A stretch of 64,000 nt of DNA from positions 8,251,001 through 8,315,000 of the forward strand of contig NC_092677.1 in assembly GCF_964355755.1 (NCBI RefSeq), in the 5' to 3' direction. Positions 49,151-62,100 of this stretch are shown here, one piece after another. Every line of letters starts with the position of its first letter. The first letter of the stretch is position 1. Below the pieces are notes generated by a model that was not told the DNA's origin, ran no database searches, and saw only the letters and a list, made by a program, of their open reading frames with translations. Both the position numbers and the translations under genes were made by a program. Origin of the DNA: Antedon mediterranea. Its lineage: Eukaryota > Echinodermata > Crinoidea > Comatulida > Antedonidae.

Positions 49151-52100
49151 TTATAGTATACTGATTTCTTTCTTAAAAAATGATTTACGTACCACAGTAA
49201 AGGCAGCTGACGCTACGTCACCCATACTAGTTGCTACTGTTCCAATCTAATGAAAACAAAAAGAACTTTTTTAAATGCAATTATTTTGAGAAGGCTATAA
49301 GATTGGACCATAGATTTTGTTGTATTTCATTTTTTTAAAAAAAGTAAAAAAGACATCTCCGTTAAATTTATTTAGCCCCGCCTAAATCCTCTTCTATAAG
49401 CTGTCTTTTTCATATTTATTACTTACAGATGATGTAGATTTTGAAAAAGTATTTAAATCTGCCATTCTGTTATCCAGGAACTTCCAGGTGTCTTCAAAGT
49501 CTGGTGACGAATCTTGGATCAGGTGCATTTCAGTACTCTTGTACAAGGCCAGCAATGTTAGGCGTTTGCTATACCAATCCATCTAAACAAAAATTATTTT
49601 ATGGAAAGAAACAGCAAAAAATAATTTACACATTAAAAAAATATATATTCCCATATAATGGTTAACTTCTCTGCTTCAGGTCTATGTAGACCTAGTCTTA
49701 TGTAATAGTAACTTATCTGTTACAGATATCTGTCAGCCAATGGAATAAAATTGGTGTTAAAATACTGTAGTTGATTGCCATTAACTGTGTGAATCTACCA
49801 GCTACAGTATGTACACATTTGTGGACAGGCCCATTGAATTATAGTAGGTAAAATAACAAACAAGGATGGAAACAAATTGCAATTGATATACACATTTTAA
49901 TTAAATTAAATTGCCTCCTAGTTTTTAAGAGTTATGCCATTACTTTCCATGATAGATCCAAAGGACCCCAATGTTTTTAACCTTGGCCTCCACCAATTTT
50001 AAAATCATTGATCAACCACTGACAATAGAGATTTAACTAATTCATAACCTACTGTCGTATACAAATATCCATCTAAAACTTATATAGAATCTTCTATCAT
50101 AAGGAAGTACCATGGACAAAATAGGGATTTTCTGGACACAAACTGAAAGCATTGATGCAGCCTTTATTATATGCAGGCACTATGTTTCAGTTTTAAAACA
50201 AAACAAGAGGGCAGTATTATATAAAAAATTCACCCGTTTAAAAGATTATAATTATTGAATTATTCAAAAGATACATTATGAACTGTATGATTTTACTATA
50301 CAATATTTAAAGTATGGAATACCTATATTGGTGTACTTTAAATGACTATGATATGTATACACTGCTGTGGTGGATCTATTGTATTCTTAGACATATACAT
50401 CTGAAGCTCCTTAAGATTTTGCAGTTGAATTTTAAAATAAAATATACTATTTTGCTATATTTTAAGTATGGCAATCCTTGCTATACACGTTTAATAATTC
50501 AACACGATAAACTAGTACTGTACACTGTTGTGGTGAGTCTATTGTACACCTATAAACATTGGTCCTGAAGTTACTTTATGATTATGGTTACATATTTTTA
50601 TTTTTCTATTTTACATCACTTTGCACTTACATCTGTGGATTTGTCCCCTGCATGATACCATATGTCATCCATAAGAATAGACAGGTTTTTGAAATGTTCC
50701 AATGTGTTACTTGGTACTGCAGTGAGAGCCATTGCCCGTGGCCAGTGGTTAATATATGGGATGATCAAACGCAGGCGAAATTCAATAGCATCTCGAATGA
50801 TATGGGATACTTTCTTTTTTCTAATAAAAACATTTATATAATATATAGTTTATTACTGAAACTTTACATATGTTTTCTTTAGAGACATGAAGCATGCTGT
50901 AAGAGCTTAAACTGTCTATGGATATGGTTACATGAATGAGGGGGAATAACCTGTTTTTTAAGCATAACTATTAACTGGGCCAAAAAAAAAGTTTTTCCTA
51001 AGGAGGGGGTGGGGGGGGGGGGTCTTCATGTTTTCTTACTGACATGAAGCATGCAGTGTGAGAATGAAAACTTCCTATGGATATATGGTTACATGAATGT
51101 GGGGGGTGGGTGAATAACCTGTGTTTTGCAGATAACTGGGCTGAAAACACAAACTACTTTCACCTCCCCTAAGAGTCTCTTCATGTTGAGCAAACATTTG
51201 TGTGTCCAAAAGAACAGGTGCTGAGATCGACCAGTACAAACCAGTGTAACTCCCCAACAAGAGCCAGATGTGTACACTGAACCTCCAGTTTTAAATCCTT
51301 ATCCAAGAAGACGTTTTCCAACACCAAAACTATCGCGGAGGAACCTGTCCAAATTTTCATTTTTCCTCACCGCTCAACTCCACATGAGTAACTTACGGTA
51401 AATCAGGATGTTCCGCAATCTGTTTTGCTTCTTCTGCCAGGTGTTCTGCTAATTTCCTATTGCATTTGGCAACAAAGAAATGCAGAAGATCTCCTCCACC
51501 TCTTTCAAACATGCCATGTGCCACACCAGGATAACCGACAGCTATAGCTCCTTCCGAAAGAGCGTCGATTGACCAACCATATTTGGAGACAAACTGCAAT
51601 GACTCTTCAAGGATGAGTGCTTTTATGTCATCATCTGTGATTGGTTCTTCTTCATCATTGTCTTGTTTTTCATGATGGTCTGCAGAACTGGATAAGAATT
51701 ACAATCAATGTTTATTGTCATGTATGTAGTGTGGATTTTCCAAAATAAAGAGAAATGAAATGAATCCTTTAGTCATATTAATAATAATAGCAAATTGTTA
51801 AATTACATAATTTACAATTTACCTGCTTTTTCGACTGTGACAAAATCTTGTATCAAACGCTCCACATATTCTCACCTTCTTTAAAACTAACAGAAAGTTC
51901 ATTTAATTTACTGACTAGGCCTTCCCTATTGCATTCTGTATGAATTTAATCGACAGTGTGTGTTTATATGCTATATTATATATAGGCCTAGTAGTATATT
52001 TGTTAAACATACATTACATTGTGTTACCTTTTCTTGCTCTAGTATGAATATACAGTCAATTATTAGAAAATAAATAATGTTACAGACACAGTGAAACACA

Positions 52101-52581
52101 CAATGATTAATGAATGAGTGAAAAAATGCAGTAAAAAAAAGCCTTTTTAATTTTTAAAACAATAATTATCATTCCTTCTACTGTATTATCTATATTCTAT
52201 GACAGATGATATGGGTTTATGGAATACTAATAGTTCTAACGTTTGGCAAAAAGTTAGTCATGTCAGTATTTTATTTAAAAAACATGTATTCAGTTAGCCT
52301 GAATTCTAGGCATGACAGCAACTGCGATAACCGGGCCGTGAGTGAGTCATTCAGTTCGGCCCCGTCAATTTATATTCAGCAGCAGTTTAGTTAGCCGGCC
52401 TAGGCCTAGAGGCTAGCTAGCCTAGCCTCCTAGCTAGTAGTAGGCCTAGCTAGAGGACTTCAACTGAATATTGATTTACATGGGTACCTGTAGATGATCT
52501 AAGTGCTGATTTCACCGATTGATTAGCTATTGGTGTAGTATTAATTAATACTGGTCTTAAACATCTTAGATTTCTGAGCAT
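49151..52581 (-). CDS. COQ9: Ubiquinone biosynthesis protein COQ9, mitochondrial
   Basis: COQ9 is a TetR-fold lipid-binding protein of the mitochondrial matrix that delivers coenzyme Q intermediates to COQ7. Minus-strand exons are 52488-52581, 51823-51859, 51397-51687, 50631-50820, 49427-49582 and 49151-49246; they total 864 nt, 287 aa against 318 in human. The N-terminus (MLRNLRCLRPVLINTT) is basic, rich in Arg/Leu/Thr and free of acids, fitting a mitochondrial targeting peptide. Conserved blocks are LQFVSKYGWSIDALSEGA, FRLRLIIPYINHWPRAMAL, DDIWYHAGDKSTD and QDSSPDFEDTWKFLDNRM. The 37-nt exon 2 is the least certain: its acceptor (GTGGAG|CG) is weak, but it is the only choice that keeps phase and gives RFCHSRKSSSAD, like the human linker. 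Divergent from CARMIL. Confidence 0.93.
50309..50570. repeat. Diverged ~160-bp tandem duplication, COQ9 intron 4
   Basis: AAGTATGGAATACCTATA and TATACACTGCTGTGGTGG at 50309 and 50355 are echoed as AAGTATGGCAATCCTTGCTATA and TACACTGTTGTGGTGAG at 50464 and 50521. The copies are substantially mutated. They begin about 60 bp from the acceptor side of exon 49427-49582's intron and end before exon 50631. Confidence 0.6.
50884..51190. repeat. 157-bp tandem duplication with poly-G run, COQ9 intron 3
   Basis: GACATGAAGCATGC opens copies at 50884 and 51041. GGATAT...GGTTACATGAATG, GAATAACCTGT and AACTGGGC(C/T) recur in both. Copy 1 ends with G5-T-G12 (51005-51022). Copy 2 has GGGGGGTGGGTG at 51101-51112. 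Confidence 0.85.
52395..52455. repeat. AGGCCTA / CTAGC cluster at the 5' end of COQ9 intron 1
   Basis: CGGCCTAGGCCTAGAGGC, CTAGCTAGCCTAGCC and TAGTAGGCCTAGCTAGAGG follow one another within 60 bp, 30 bp inside intron 1 (minus strand). Comparable clusters sit near other 5' ends in the window. Confidence 0.7.
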
Positions 52582-53166
52582 TATGAGATTTTAACATTTA
52601 AGAAACAACACTTTCAACAATTTCTTCCACTGCTGCACTGTGTTTACATTTTTCTCCAGGAGAGTGGTCGTGGTCGGCGGTCATGCGCAAAACATCCCTG
52701 GAATAATTTATTAAGAATCGCTCCAGAGGCCACCTGATTAAAGATTGACTCATTCAGACTGGCTCACCATAATTTAAGGGTTGTCTGAAATATTATAGTA
52801 CCAATTATAAAGAATTGAAAATAGATAAAATATTAAGATTTATATTTAAATCTTAAATGTAAATTTTATAAACAAATTTGGCATATTTGTAGTTATTTAT
52901 CAATATTATGAATGATTATGTTTTTAGTGTTGCTAAAAAACCCCAATGTTAAAATGAACTACGCCGGATAATTGCAAGTATTATTTCCTAGTTCGAAGCA
53001 ACCGCCTGTGCTGAAAAGACGACTTTTGGAATAGATTTAACCACTGGTTAGAATACTTCCACTTCCGTGTTTATATGATTTATTTAATGTCTGAGAATTT
53101 CCTCTGTTCACTCCCAGTTAATGTTGTTTAGTTTCCTTATTAATTAAACGTGCCCTGACTTCAAAG
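52582..53166. promoter_or_regulatory. Divergent promoter region of COQ9 and CARMIL
   Basis: 585 bp separate the two ATGs. It contains GGTCGTGGTCGGCGGTCATGCGC (about 52666-52688) next to COQ9 and GAACTACGCCGGATAATTGC nearer the middle. No TATA box is evident. Promoter function is inferred from position only. Confidence 0.4.
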
Positions 53167-56100
53167 ATGGGAAGTTCAGAGGAATCGATGGGTAAGCTAT
53201 TTTTAGTTTTGGCTTTGGTTTGCTAACTTGTTTGGCATTGACAATCAGTTGGAGATGATAGAGAGGGGCAGGGCATGTCATGTGTGGTTTGTGTGGTAAT
53301 CTCAGCTCAACTTCTGAAGATTGCTTGGGCCTGGAGGATAGATGCAATAGGCTATAGGGATAAGCAAATTTGACAATATTATACAGTATTATTATATAGG
53401 CCTACATAATACATCACTGTTGGTGTGTGTGAATTCCATTAAAAATATTACAAACATTCATTCATAAAATGGTTGTTCAGAAATTTGATGTTATCTCCGC
53501 TATCTACGCCATCATCAGCAGAAGTATACTACTAGTCTGAAATTATTATTAACTAGGTCCTGGTCAACAGGCCGTAGCCAGGGTTTTTTTTGGGGGTTCC
53601 GGCGAACCCCCCCATTTGCGCGAACCCATCTTTTACCAGCAAACCCCCCTTAAAAAACAAAGGCCCCACTTTCAAAATCGTGCAATTAATTATCAATTAT
53701 AGAATACTGTAGTGTACTATATAATTTCTCTGCATAACTAAGATTTTAGTAGGTAAAAAATGTCAGTAAGCTGATTAAAACAACCGAAATTTCTCTGAGA
53801 GCCAAAGCTTTTATTAGACCCCGACCGCATTCTTGCTACGGGACTAGTCAATAAATTAAATATGTCGTCGTTCGTCCCTAGAAAATCCATTAAAATTGGG
53901 TTGAGGTAGGGAGCGAGGAAACGCGTACCAAAATCCATACAGTAGATGCGCACTGTTAGCAGAAAATTTTACAATGTTATTGACTATAAAAACTAACCAC
54001 AGATAAATACAAATTTATCTATACTTTGATCTGATATAAACATTTTAGTTTTTCTTTTTTCCATTCGTTTAGAAATTGTACGGGATGTACTAAAAGACAA
54101 ATTCCAGCATGGATTAGTAAAGTCTGTTAAATCAGAAAATAAACAAGGAAAAATTGAAAGTGGAATATTGGTAGGTAAAAATGCAAACCAGTCTGGTTGT
54201 GCAGGATGAACTTAGGGACCATGTCAAATTATTCTACTGCAGTTAGTGCAGTAAATAAATTTAGTTTTTTTATGTTTAATCTAATAATATGTAATTATTA
54301 TGTATGCTTTTTTGGGCAATCATACACGACTGTTTATAGCAGTGACTGCTTCAAAATCTTCTAAACAAATTATGGGACAATGACAACTTCTTTTAATCTT
54401 TGCACATTGTAGTATATTGCCTTTACTCCACCCAGGTGTATAAATGGGAACCCGGTTAGATCAAGACACAACTTTGCGCTGATTACTAGCTGCATTATGG
54501 GTGTATGTTTCCATACATGTTTGATCAGGAAAAATATCTGGGGTAATAGTATTCAGCGCTTAGAGGTTTCACAACATTAGGTGCTATATAAATCCAGGAT
54601 ATTATTATTATTATTACTGGCTGCAGTAGAATAATGTTGAAATGATCCCTAAATTATACTGTATTAGACAATAAGCAAAATGATTGATAAATACTCCGCA
54701 ATAATGCTTCTCTCATGAAACATTTTCTAAATAAGAATCCATGGATACGAATGTACACCAAAGATCACCATTTGTAAAATTCACATGCTGTATTGTTTGT
54801 TTATTTGGCTACTGTTTTGAATTCCTTTCACTTCTAAAAAACAATGACTTGTGCACCATATTAAAACTATTGAGTATTGACCAGATGTTGGTGAAAAGAA
54901 AGAAAAACAATGCAATACATTATAAATATTGCAGCATATTTTAAAATATTAGGATATGCATTATTTATTATGGCAGATAAGATTTTTATTTTTTTGAGTA
55001 TCTCCTAAAAATGATGAGAAAAGTGTGGCAACATTGAGCAACTTGGTTAATTTTCATATTTTTTAAATTGCCAATTCGTCATCCTCTTGATTTTGTGAGG
55101 GTGTGTGGCGCATTGTGTTTGACGTTCGTGAGATTTGAATCAAACGCTCGTCGGATTTAGCAGTAGCATTTCTTTATCATTTTGCATGCAATAATATTAA
55201 TAATCATATGCAAGATAGTTTCAAACTGTAATAAAAATGTAATTGTTTAAAATATGCATTAAATTGCACAACAATAGTATCACAATGTAAATGTACAAAC
55301 TACAATTGACTAATATAAACAATTATTTAAATTGTTATTTAAACAAAACAACCATTATTACTCTGTAGTTTCATTACATAATACATGTGTTTCTATTGAG
55401 CAAGAGAATATGGTTCTTCTTAGAATCATTTTGACATGGTCCCAGTATGTACTATCGTAATGTTCACAAATAAGAAAGACTTAAGCTCTGTCTACATGAT
55501 CAAACTAGTTTGACATGTGATGTGCCCATATATGGATGATGATGTCATCCCACTACCATATTTGAGCATATCACTACCATATTTGGGCACATCACATTTT
55601 TTTTGTCAAACTAGTTTGATGAATAGACAGAGCTCAAGAATATTATATGGTAATGGTGTGTTGTATAATCGATGCAGTTTACACCATTTATTTTCTGGGC
55701 AATTGGCTTAATAATTACTGGATGTGTAATCGTGCATACTGCTAGACTTACATATCGGTCTAAAGAAATCTTTATAAAATGAAAATTTCTTTTTTTTATA
55801 ATTGTTCAAAATAGATTTTTTTTGTTCATTTTATTGGGCCTTGGAAAGCATACAGTAATTGAGGCATGCCTTTTTAAAAGCAAATCAATTTTGTGTGCTC
55901 ATCATAGTGGACAGTACGTTGAAACATTTTTACATAAGGGAGTGGTGGCAAACTGTTTCATTATGGTACAAGGATAGAGCATCATGCTCTAGGAACTTTC
56001 AACTTTTGTATTAAATCCCTCTCTCTAAAGAACATGGGCTATTGTTGGTTTATCCTGGTACAAGTTCAGCACTCATTCTGTTGGATTGTGTTACCTTTAA

Positions 56101-59100
56101 TGTAGATTGGCTATTTTTTGGGTCTAGACCTACTGTTAGTACAGGCTTCTTTATCATGGTACCAAATGGTCTATTTCCTTTATCATAAAATTGAACAAAA
56201 ATACTGATCATTCTTATAGTTTACCATGAATACTATGTTTCCACAATTTACGCAGCACATTGTCATTCTATATTCTGTATAGGCCAGTGCTATTTTCAAG
56301 GTGTACCTAAACCATGGAGCCTCCATGTTTAAACCCTTTAATACAAGTAGTGCCCTTGTAACTTGTAAAACCTTGTATTTTTTGAAGGAAGGAAATGGAA
56401 TAAAATAAATATAATCATGACAAATTTGTAATGACATTCTAGAAATGATCCTTGAACATACGTGTACAGTAAATAAACACCATTATCTATCCACAAAATG
56501 TTTTTTATTTAATTTATTTATAAAAATAATAATACTGTGCTGTATACATTTAATTTATATTTATAATATTTCTGTTAAATGCCTGGAACATACTGTACTA
56601 CTGATAATGATATGTCCTTAGAAAATTGGAATATCCTCAAACCAGCATAATTTCTTTTCAAGACATGGTGGAAGTAACGTCTGAATGAAGAGCTACAGAC
56701 AGTGCACATTGAGAATGAGAGGGAGGAGATGTGAAACTAATATTACCATTTTGACTCAGATGTCATACAGTATACTCTCTAACAACATAAGAAACACAAT
56801 AAGTTGTATTGTTACTGTATGTCAATTTGTATAATATTATAAATATTAAAGTCAATTGAAATTTTTTTTTTTCAATCGTCATCATTGGTTCCTTTTATGG
56901 TTAACAGAACACTGTATACACATTTCACAGTGGGTGGAGTTGTCAAAAGTGATCATGTGTTTAAAAGTCCTGCTTGTTTGTCCTTTGCCTATAGTCAAGA
57001 TATTTGTTGCGGTTGCTATTATTTAGCGACAGGTATGGTGAATATCAGTCCTGCTATAGTTACTCAATCAAATGTGTCCAATTGTCCCATTGTGGCTTCT
57101 GCAAAGTACAAGAACTTTAACTTATGTACAGTTATTTATATAGTAAAGTACCACAATTGACATTTGTTCAGTACATGTGACTCGCCCAGAACCAGATTCT
57201 CTAAAAACTTGCCTGCAACAACCATTCATTAGTTATACAATTTTCTCTGGTATGGGATCAAGCAGCTCAGCAGCACTGGCTATTTTTTGGAATAAACTTC
57301 AATTATTTCTTATTTCATACGTATCCAACCAGTTATAGGATGGATAAACTATTTAATAATTTATCATGCTTATAAACTCAGTCTAAGTCTCATTTTGAGG
57401 CTCAGGGAGAGGAGTTGAAAGAGTAGGAAGTTTACAACCATAGTACTAGTTCAGGATTTGACCTTGGGATTGGAAGCCATTAACCACCAAGCTACAGCTC
57501 CACTACACTATTATATTAGTCTACCTTTCTCTCTTGCCCCTCCCTTTTTTTCCTATGCATCTGAATCCTCCCTTATGTATAGTAATATAATGTCTATTTG
57601 AACACACTATAGCACTTCATGACAAAATTCAAAGTTTATATATGATCTTTCTACATTGTTGTTTCAATGACTAATGGCATTTTAATACAATCACACCCTT
57701 TTGTTATAATATTTCAATTGCCTTTTATCAATGCTTTGACTATGAGAACATACTGTAGTCTAGATCCTTATTCTTTATGCTGAATTGACGAGAAATAAAA
57801 TAGGAATACATTCCTGTCATGATTTTCTGATACTATAATGATGGGGTACAGTTATGTTCGGTTATTTTTAATTAACATACTGTATGAGAGAACATTTGTT
57901 TTTGTCTGCTAAATAGTCTATGATCATTAAGCAATGCAATATGTTTAAAAAATTACTAACAGTACATATACAGATAAGAGTCAGTTTAAATTGATGTTTA
58001 TTAATAAATCAAACAGTAGTTATTATAGAACCATTAACAAATTTAATATAAAGACAAATTACATTTTTGGAACTTGGTACATGTAGATTATTGATAAGGG
58101 CATCTAATCTGATACAAAAATTAATTACACAAGTAATCGGCCCTAATGATTTTTCTTCTTTTTTTCTATTTATTGCAAAAATGACGAATGCAATGAGTAG
58201 ACATACAGTGAACTGTAATGAATAAAGTTGGTTGATCGTAATAATAACTATTTGTTTATTCTGTTGTATTGTACACAGTATTTTAGCCACGTGATATATT
58301 CCTACCTTGATATTAGGAAACAAGACCCCACCACCGAGACTTTTGAGAAAATATTTTTTTTATACGGCCTAAATTATTATATTTGGTGACTGATAAACAT
58401 ATAGGTTTTGTCTGACCAGGGAACTCCCTGGTCTGACTTAGCTATAAAATAAGGAAATTAGGAAACTATCCAAAAATAAATAAACAAGCAAATGGAGAAT
58501 AAGATTACGCTTATCTGATACAATGACTGTATAATTAGAATTCAAATTGTCCTCTGTCATTAAAAGGGTCTTTGTTACTATAGTAACTGGATTTATATCC
58601 ATATTTGGTAATGTTCTCTGATGAATATAACTGATTTGCATAATTTTCATGGTTCATTTAACAGAGTAGATTTGCATTGAATGCTTTAAAAAATGTCCCA
58701 ATTTTGTTTAGATTATATAGAGACATACTGTACTGTGACTGGTTATATTTACAGTATTTGTTTGTTATTTACGTAACTATTGTTTATTTCATTATAGATA
58801 CTATAATAGTTGAAAATACATCTAACAGATTGACAACTCCAACAGCTCAAAATTAATCACAGCCCAAAATGCTAGCCATGTTGGAGAGAAATCATAACAA
58901 AATGTACCACTGTACACCATGTTACTGTAGTTTCCCCCTACTTTGCCATGCATCAGGCATCTATCTACAGTATAGTTTTGAGCAATTTGAGCATCAAGGC
59001 AATTCTTTACGACCCTTTAATTTGAAAATTTAACTTTTACCATGAATTGAATTGCATAACAATAAACAATAATTGAATTAATTTCATAATAAATGAACAG

Positions 59101-62100
59101 TAAAAACCATCGTCTCTATGAGACCAGTGCTACAGTATCTGCCTACTATAACTCAAAGGGTAGTCTGGGCTCCAGACGGAGTTTTTTCTTAATATTAGTA
59201 AAAATATAAATATTTTTGCACATATGGCGTTTCATACGTGTATTACTTGATTTTGTGTATTTTCAGACAAAAATCGCGGCCGAAATAAAACAAATAAATA
59301 AAAAACAATACAGACTTGGGGCAAGTCTACTCAAAGGGGTGTGGGTGTATTTAATTACATGATAACCATGCTTAAATACTGTTTGGGGTTAAACATGGAT
59401 GCAACATAAATCAGTATGTGAACATTGTATGTTCATCATTATGCTTTCTAGGTTCATAAGTCATGAATTCTGTACACATTCCAAGTTCAAACAACAAAAC
59501 ATAATTGTTAATGATGTCTCAACTAACATATTGCCTGATATCTTAATCCTTTATTTCTTCCATTATGTAAACAAAGTATATTGGTTTTTATAATTATTAA
59601 TCTGATTATTAATTGTTTTCGTTTTAGGCTTTGACAGCGCTTCGTGTCTTTGTGATATTACCAATGAAATCAGGCAAACATGTAAGTATTTAAAACTTGT
59701 TATTGTACATTTATTTTTCTTATAGTTATACATGGTACACTATCTCTAAATATACAGTGACAGCAACTCTGGGATACCACTTCACACATTTAAAAATAAT
59801 AGTATAAAAACCACTCTGATATATTTTTTTCATTTTAGTTTAAAATGCCAACGCCATAGACATTTGTTATAAAAAAACAACCTTTTGGGACATACATTAC
59901 AGTATGTCTTATTGCTAATTTGTTTGTTGCAATTAATTAATTAATAAATCATAATTAATTAATTAATTTATTACTCTTTAAATGGATTGTTTTATAGTCT
60001 TTCATCATAAAACCTAGATATCTATACAAAGTCATTGAAATGATTAAACTTTGTGTTAACAATTTCCGATCCATGAGCTCAGATCTATTAAAATTGTGAT
60101 TCAGCGACAACTGTGTATTACTCATTGATGATAGGGGTATCCCCATTATACACTGTAAGTTTGTACAGTACTTTAAGTGTGTTTATCTCAGGGAAATAAG
60201 TTAATATCTTACACTCAACATATCATCTTTAAATGTTTAATTATAACACTTTATAAATACTTAATCTAAAAACATATTTAAAAAATCCATGATACTACTG
60301 TACATGATTGTCTTGGGCGGATGCAGGATTTTATTTAAAACGGTTAGCACTAATATTAATAACTTTCAAAAATAGATATCAAAATGTAGTTCACACTAGC
60401 TGCCATCGCTCTCCCTCCCCTGATTGATAATTATGATCATAAAAAAAGACAACATTTCAAATTGTTGGTATTAAACTCTTTTCAGTTTAATAATAAATAC
60501 TATTAGAAAATTGACACTCAATAAAAGAATATTAATAATAATAGTTTTTAATTATTAATTTGTTTATGTAGAATATAATTATATATTTGTGTACTGTATA
60601 ATTAATATTTCATTATTTATGGTCTTTTATTATTATTTTTATGGCAGCAAAAATCATATTATAAACTAAACTGTATGCTATAACCATATTTACATTAATA
60701 AGACGTTATAAAAATATTAAACATGAAAAAACTACAGTATACAGTAAAGCTATTATTAATATAATTTTTATTTTTTAAAATGTTGTACTGTATAATATGA
60801 CAATGACAACTTCTTTTATTTTCTTTTTAAATAAAGTAGATAAATACAACAAAATTAACAGTTATAATTACAAAATTGATTTAAACAAAGAAAAGGGGAA
60901 AATTCTTGAAGCAGATGCGTATAAATGAAAAAACAGCAAATCAGCTAAAAATTATAATTTTATAGAATTTTTCCAATAAAATACTACATTTAAACTAAGC
61001 AAACAATTTAATACCGCTTGTAATTTTAAAATATAAAAATATGACATTTTGCAAATTAAAAGTTCCTTAAGCAACTGAATGAATCTTTATTTGTATTAAC
61101 CTTTTAAGACATTATCCAATAAATATTGTATGATAATTTCATTTATGTTTATTGTAATGTTATTCAAAACAATAATTTAGATCTATTTCTCCAACAGGGA
61201 ATTGAACATGACTTCAACTATTTGGAGATTAAAGGAATTGCATCTGAAAAGGACAAAAAGGTAAATGTTATCAATCTTTTTTTGCTTCCAAAAAATATAC
61301 ATTATTTAAATATGGTATTTTAAGTATATTTTTTGACAGTTGAAATGAGCCTGATACAAATATTCAAAATACTGTACAAGTGAATGTATTTTTGTCATTA
61401 CTTTACACTTTATTTCAAATGACTTCAGGACCACCCAAGGTACATAACAGAAATATGCCTATAGTGTCTTCTTTTGTTTGTTCTTATGGCACTCCAGGTT
61501 ATAAGTTTAATATTAAATAATGCTATACAATGAATTTAATTTAACATGATACAGCAACATGTAAATCTCCTAACAGAGGTTAATCATATTCAATAAGAAA
61601 TTAAAATTGAATTAATAGAACAAGCGTGTTGAACCTTATTGTATCTACTTATTATGACAACCAGCAGCTATCTAAATAAGCTTGATGAATTAATTAAACA
61701 CAAAGTGTGTTTCATTTTATTTTACAACTGTTTTTATAGCCAGATTTGTCACATTTAATTGTTGATGTACTTCAGGTGAAAAAATAATTCGCTATAAGTA
61801 AATAAAAATTCACAAAAAATCAATCGAATGGCAGAATAATAATAATTTTTTTATGAATAATACAAAGGAAGGGTTTCATTCATTTGAATTATTTGTATAG
61901 TGTATAACAGCGTTTCTTAATATTATTATGGTAGTTGTTGTTGTCCAATATTTTATATAATTAATATTTTTTAAATTTTAATCTGGTGGCCATGACTTTA
62001 GCCTCCTTCTGCACACTTTCTTTCATTGTAAATGTATGTGTGCAGTAAAACAATAAAAACAAACGTTAAATACAGTAACTGAATGGTAATTGCTCATCCA

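Larger units (their letters stand above)
54171..59627 (+). other. CARMIL intron 2 (5.5 kb), no gene inside
   Basis: This AT-rich intron contains the SINE-like repeat, the TTAA-type MITE copy 2 and a tRNA-derived SINE. Open frames at 55517-55711 and 56885-57160 are short and unlike anything known. CATATGGCGTTTCATACGTGT at 59220-59240 resembles ACATGGCGTTTCATACTTATG at 47113, another low-copy repeat. Confidence 0.6.

Noticed and set aside
56885-57160. 91-codon Cys-containing frame in CARMIL intron 2
   Set aside because: No signal peptide, domain or splice evidence; the adjacent DNA is repeat-rich.
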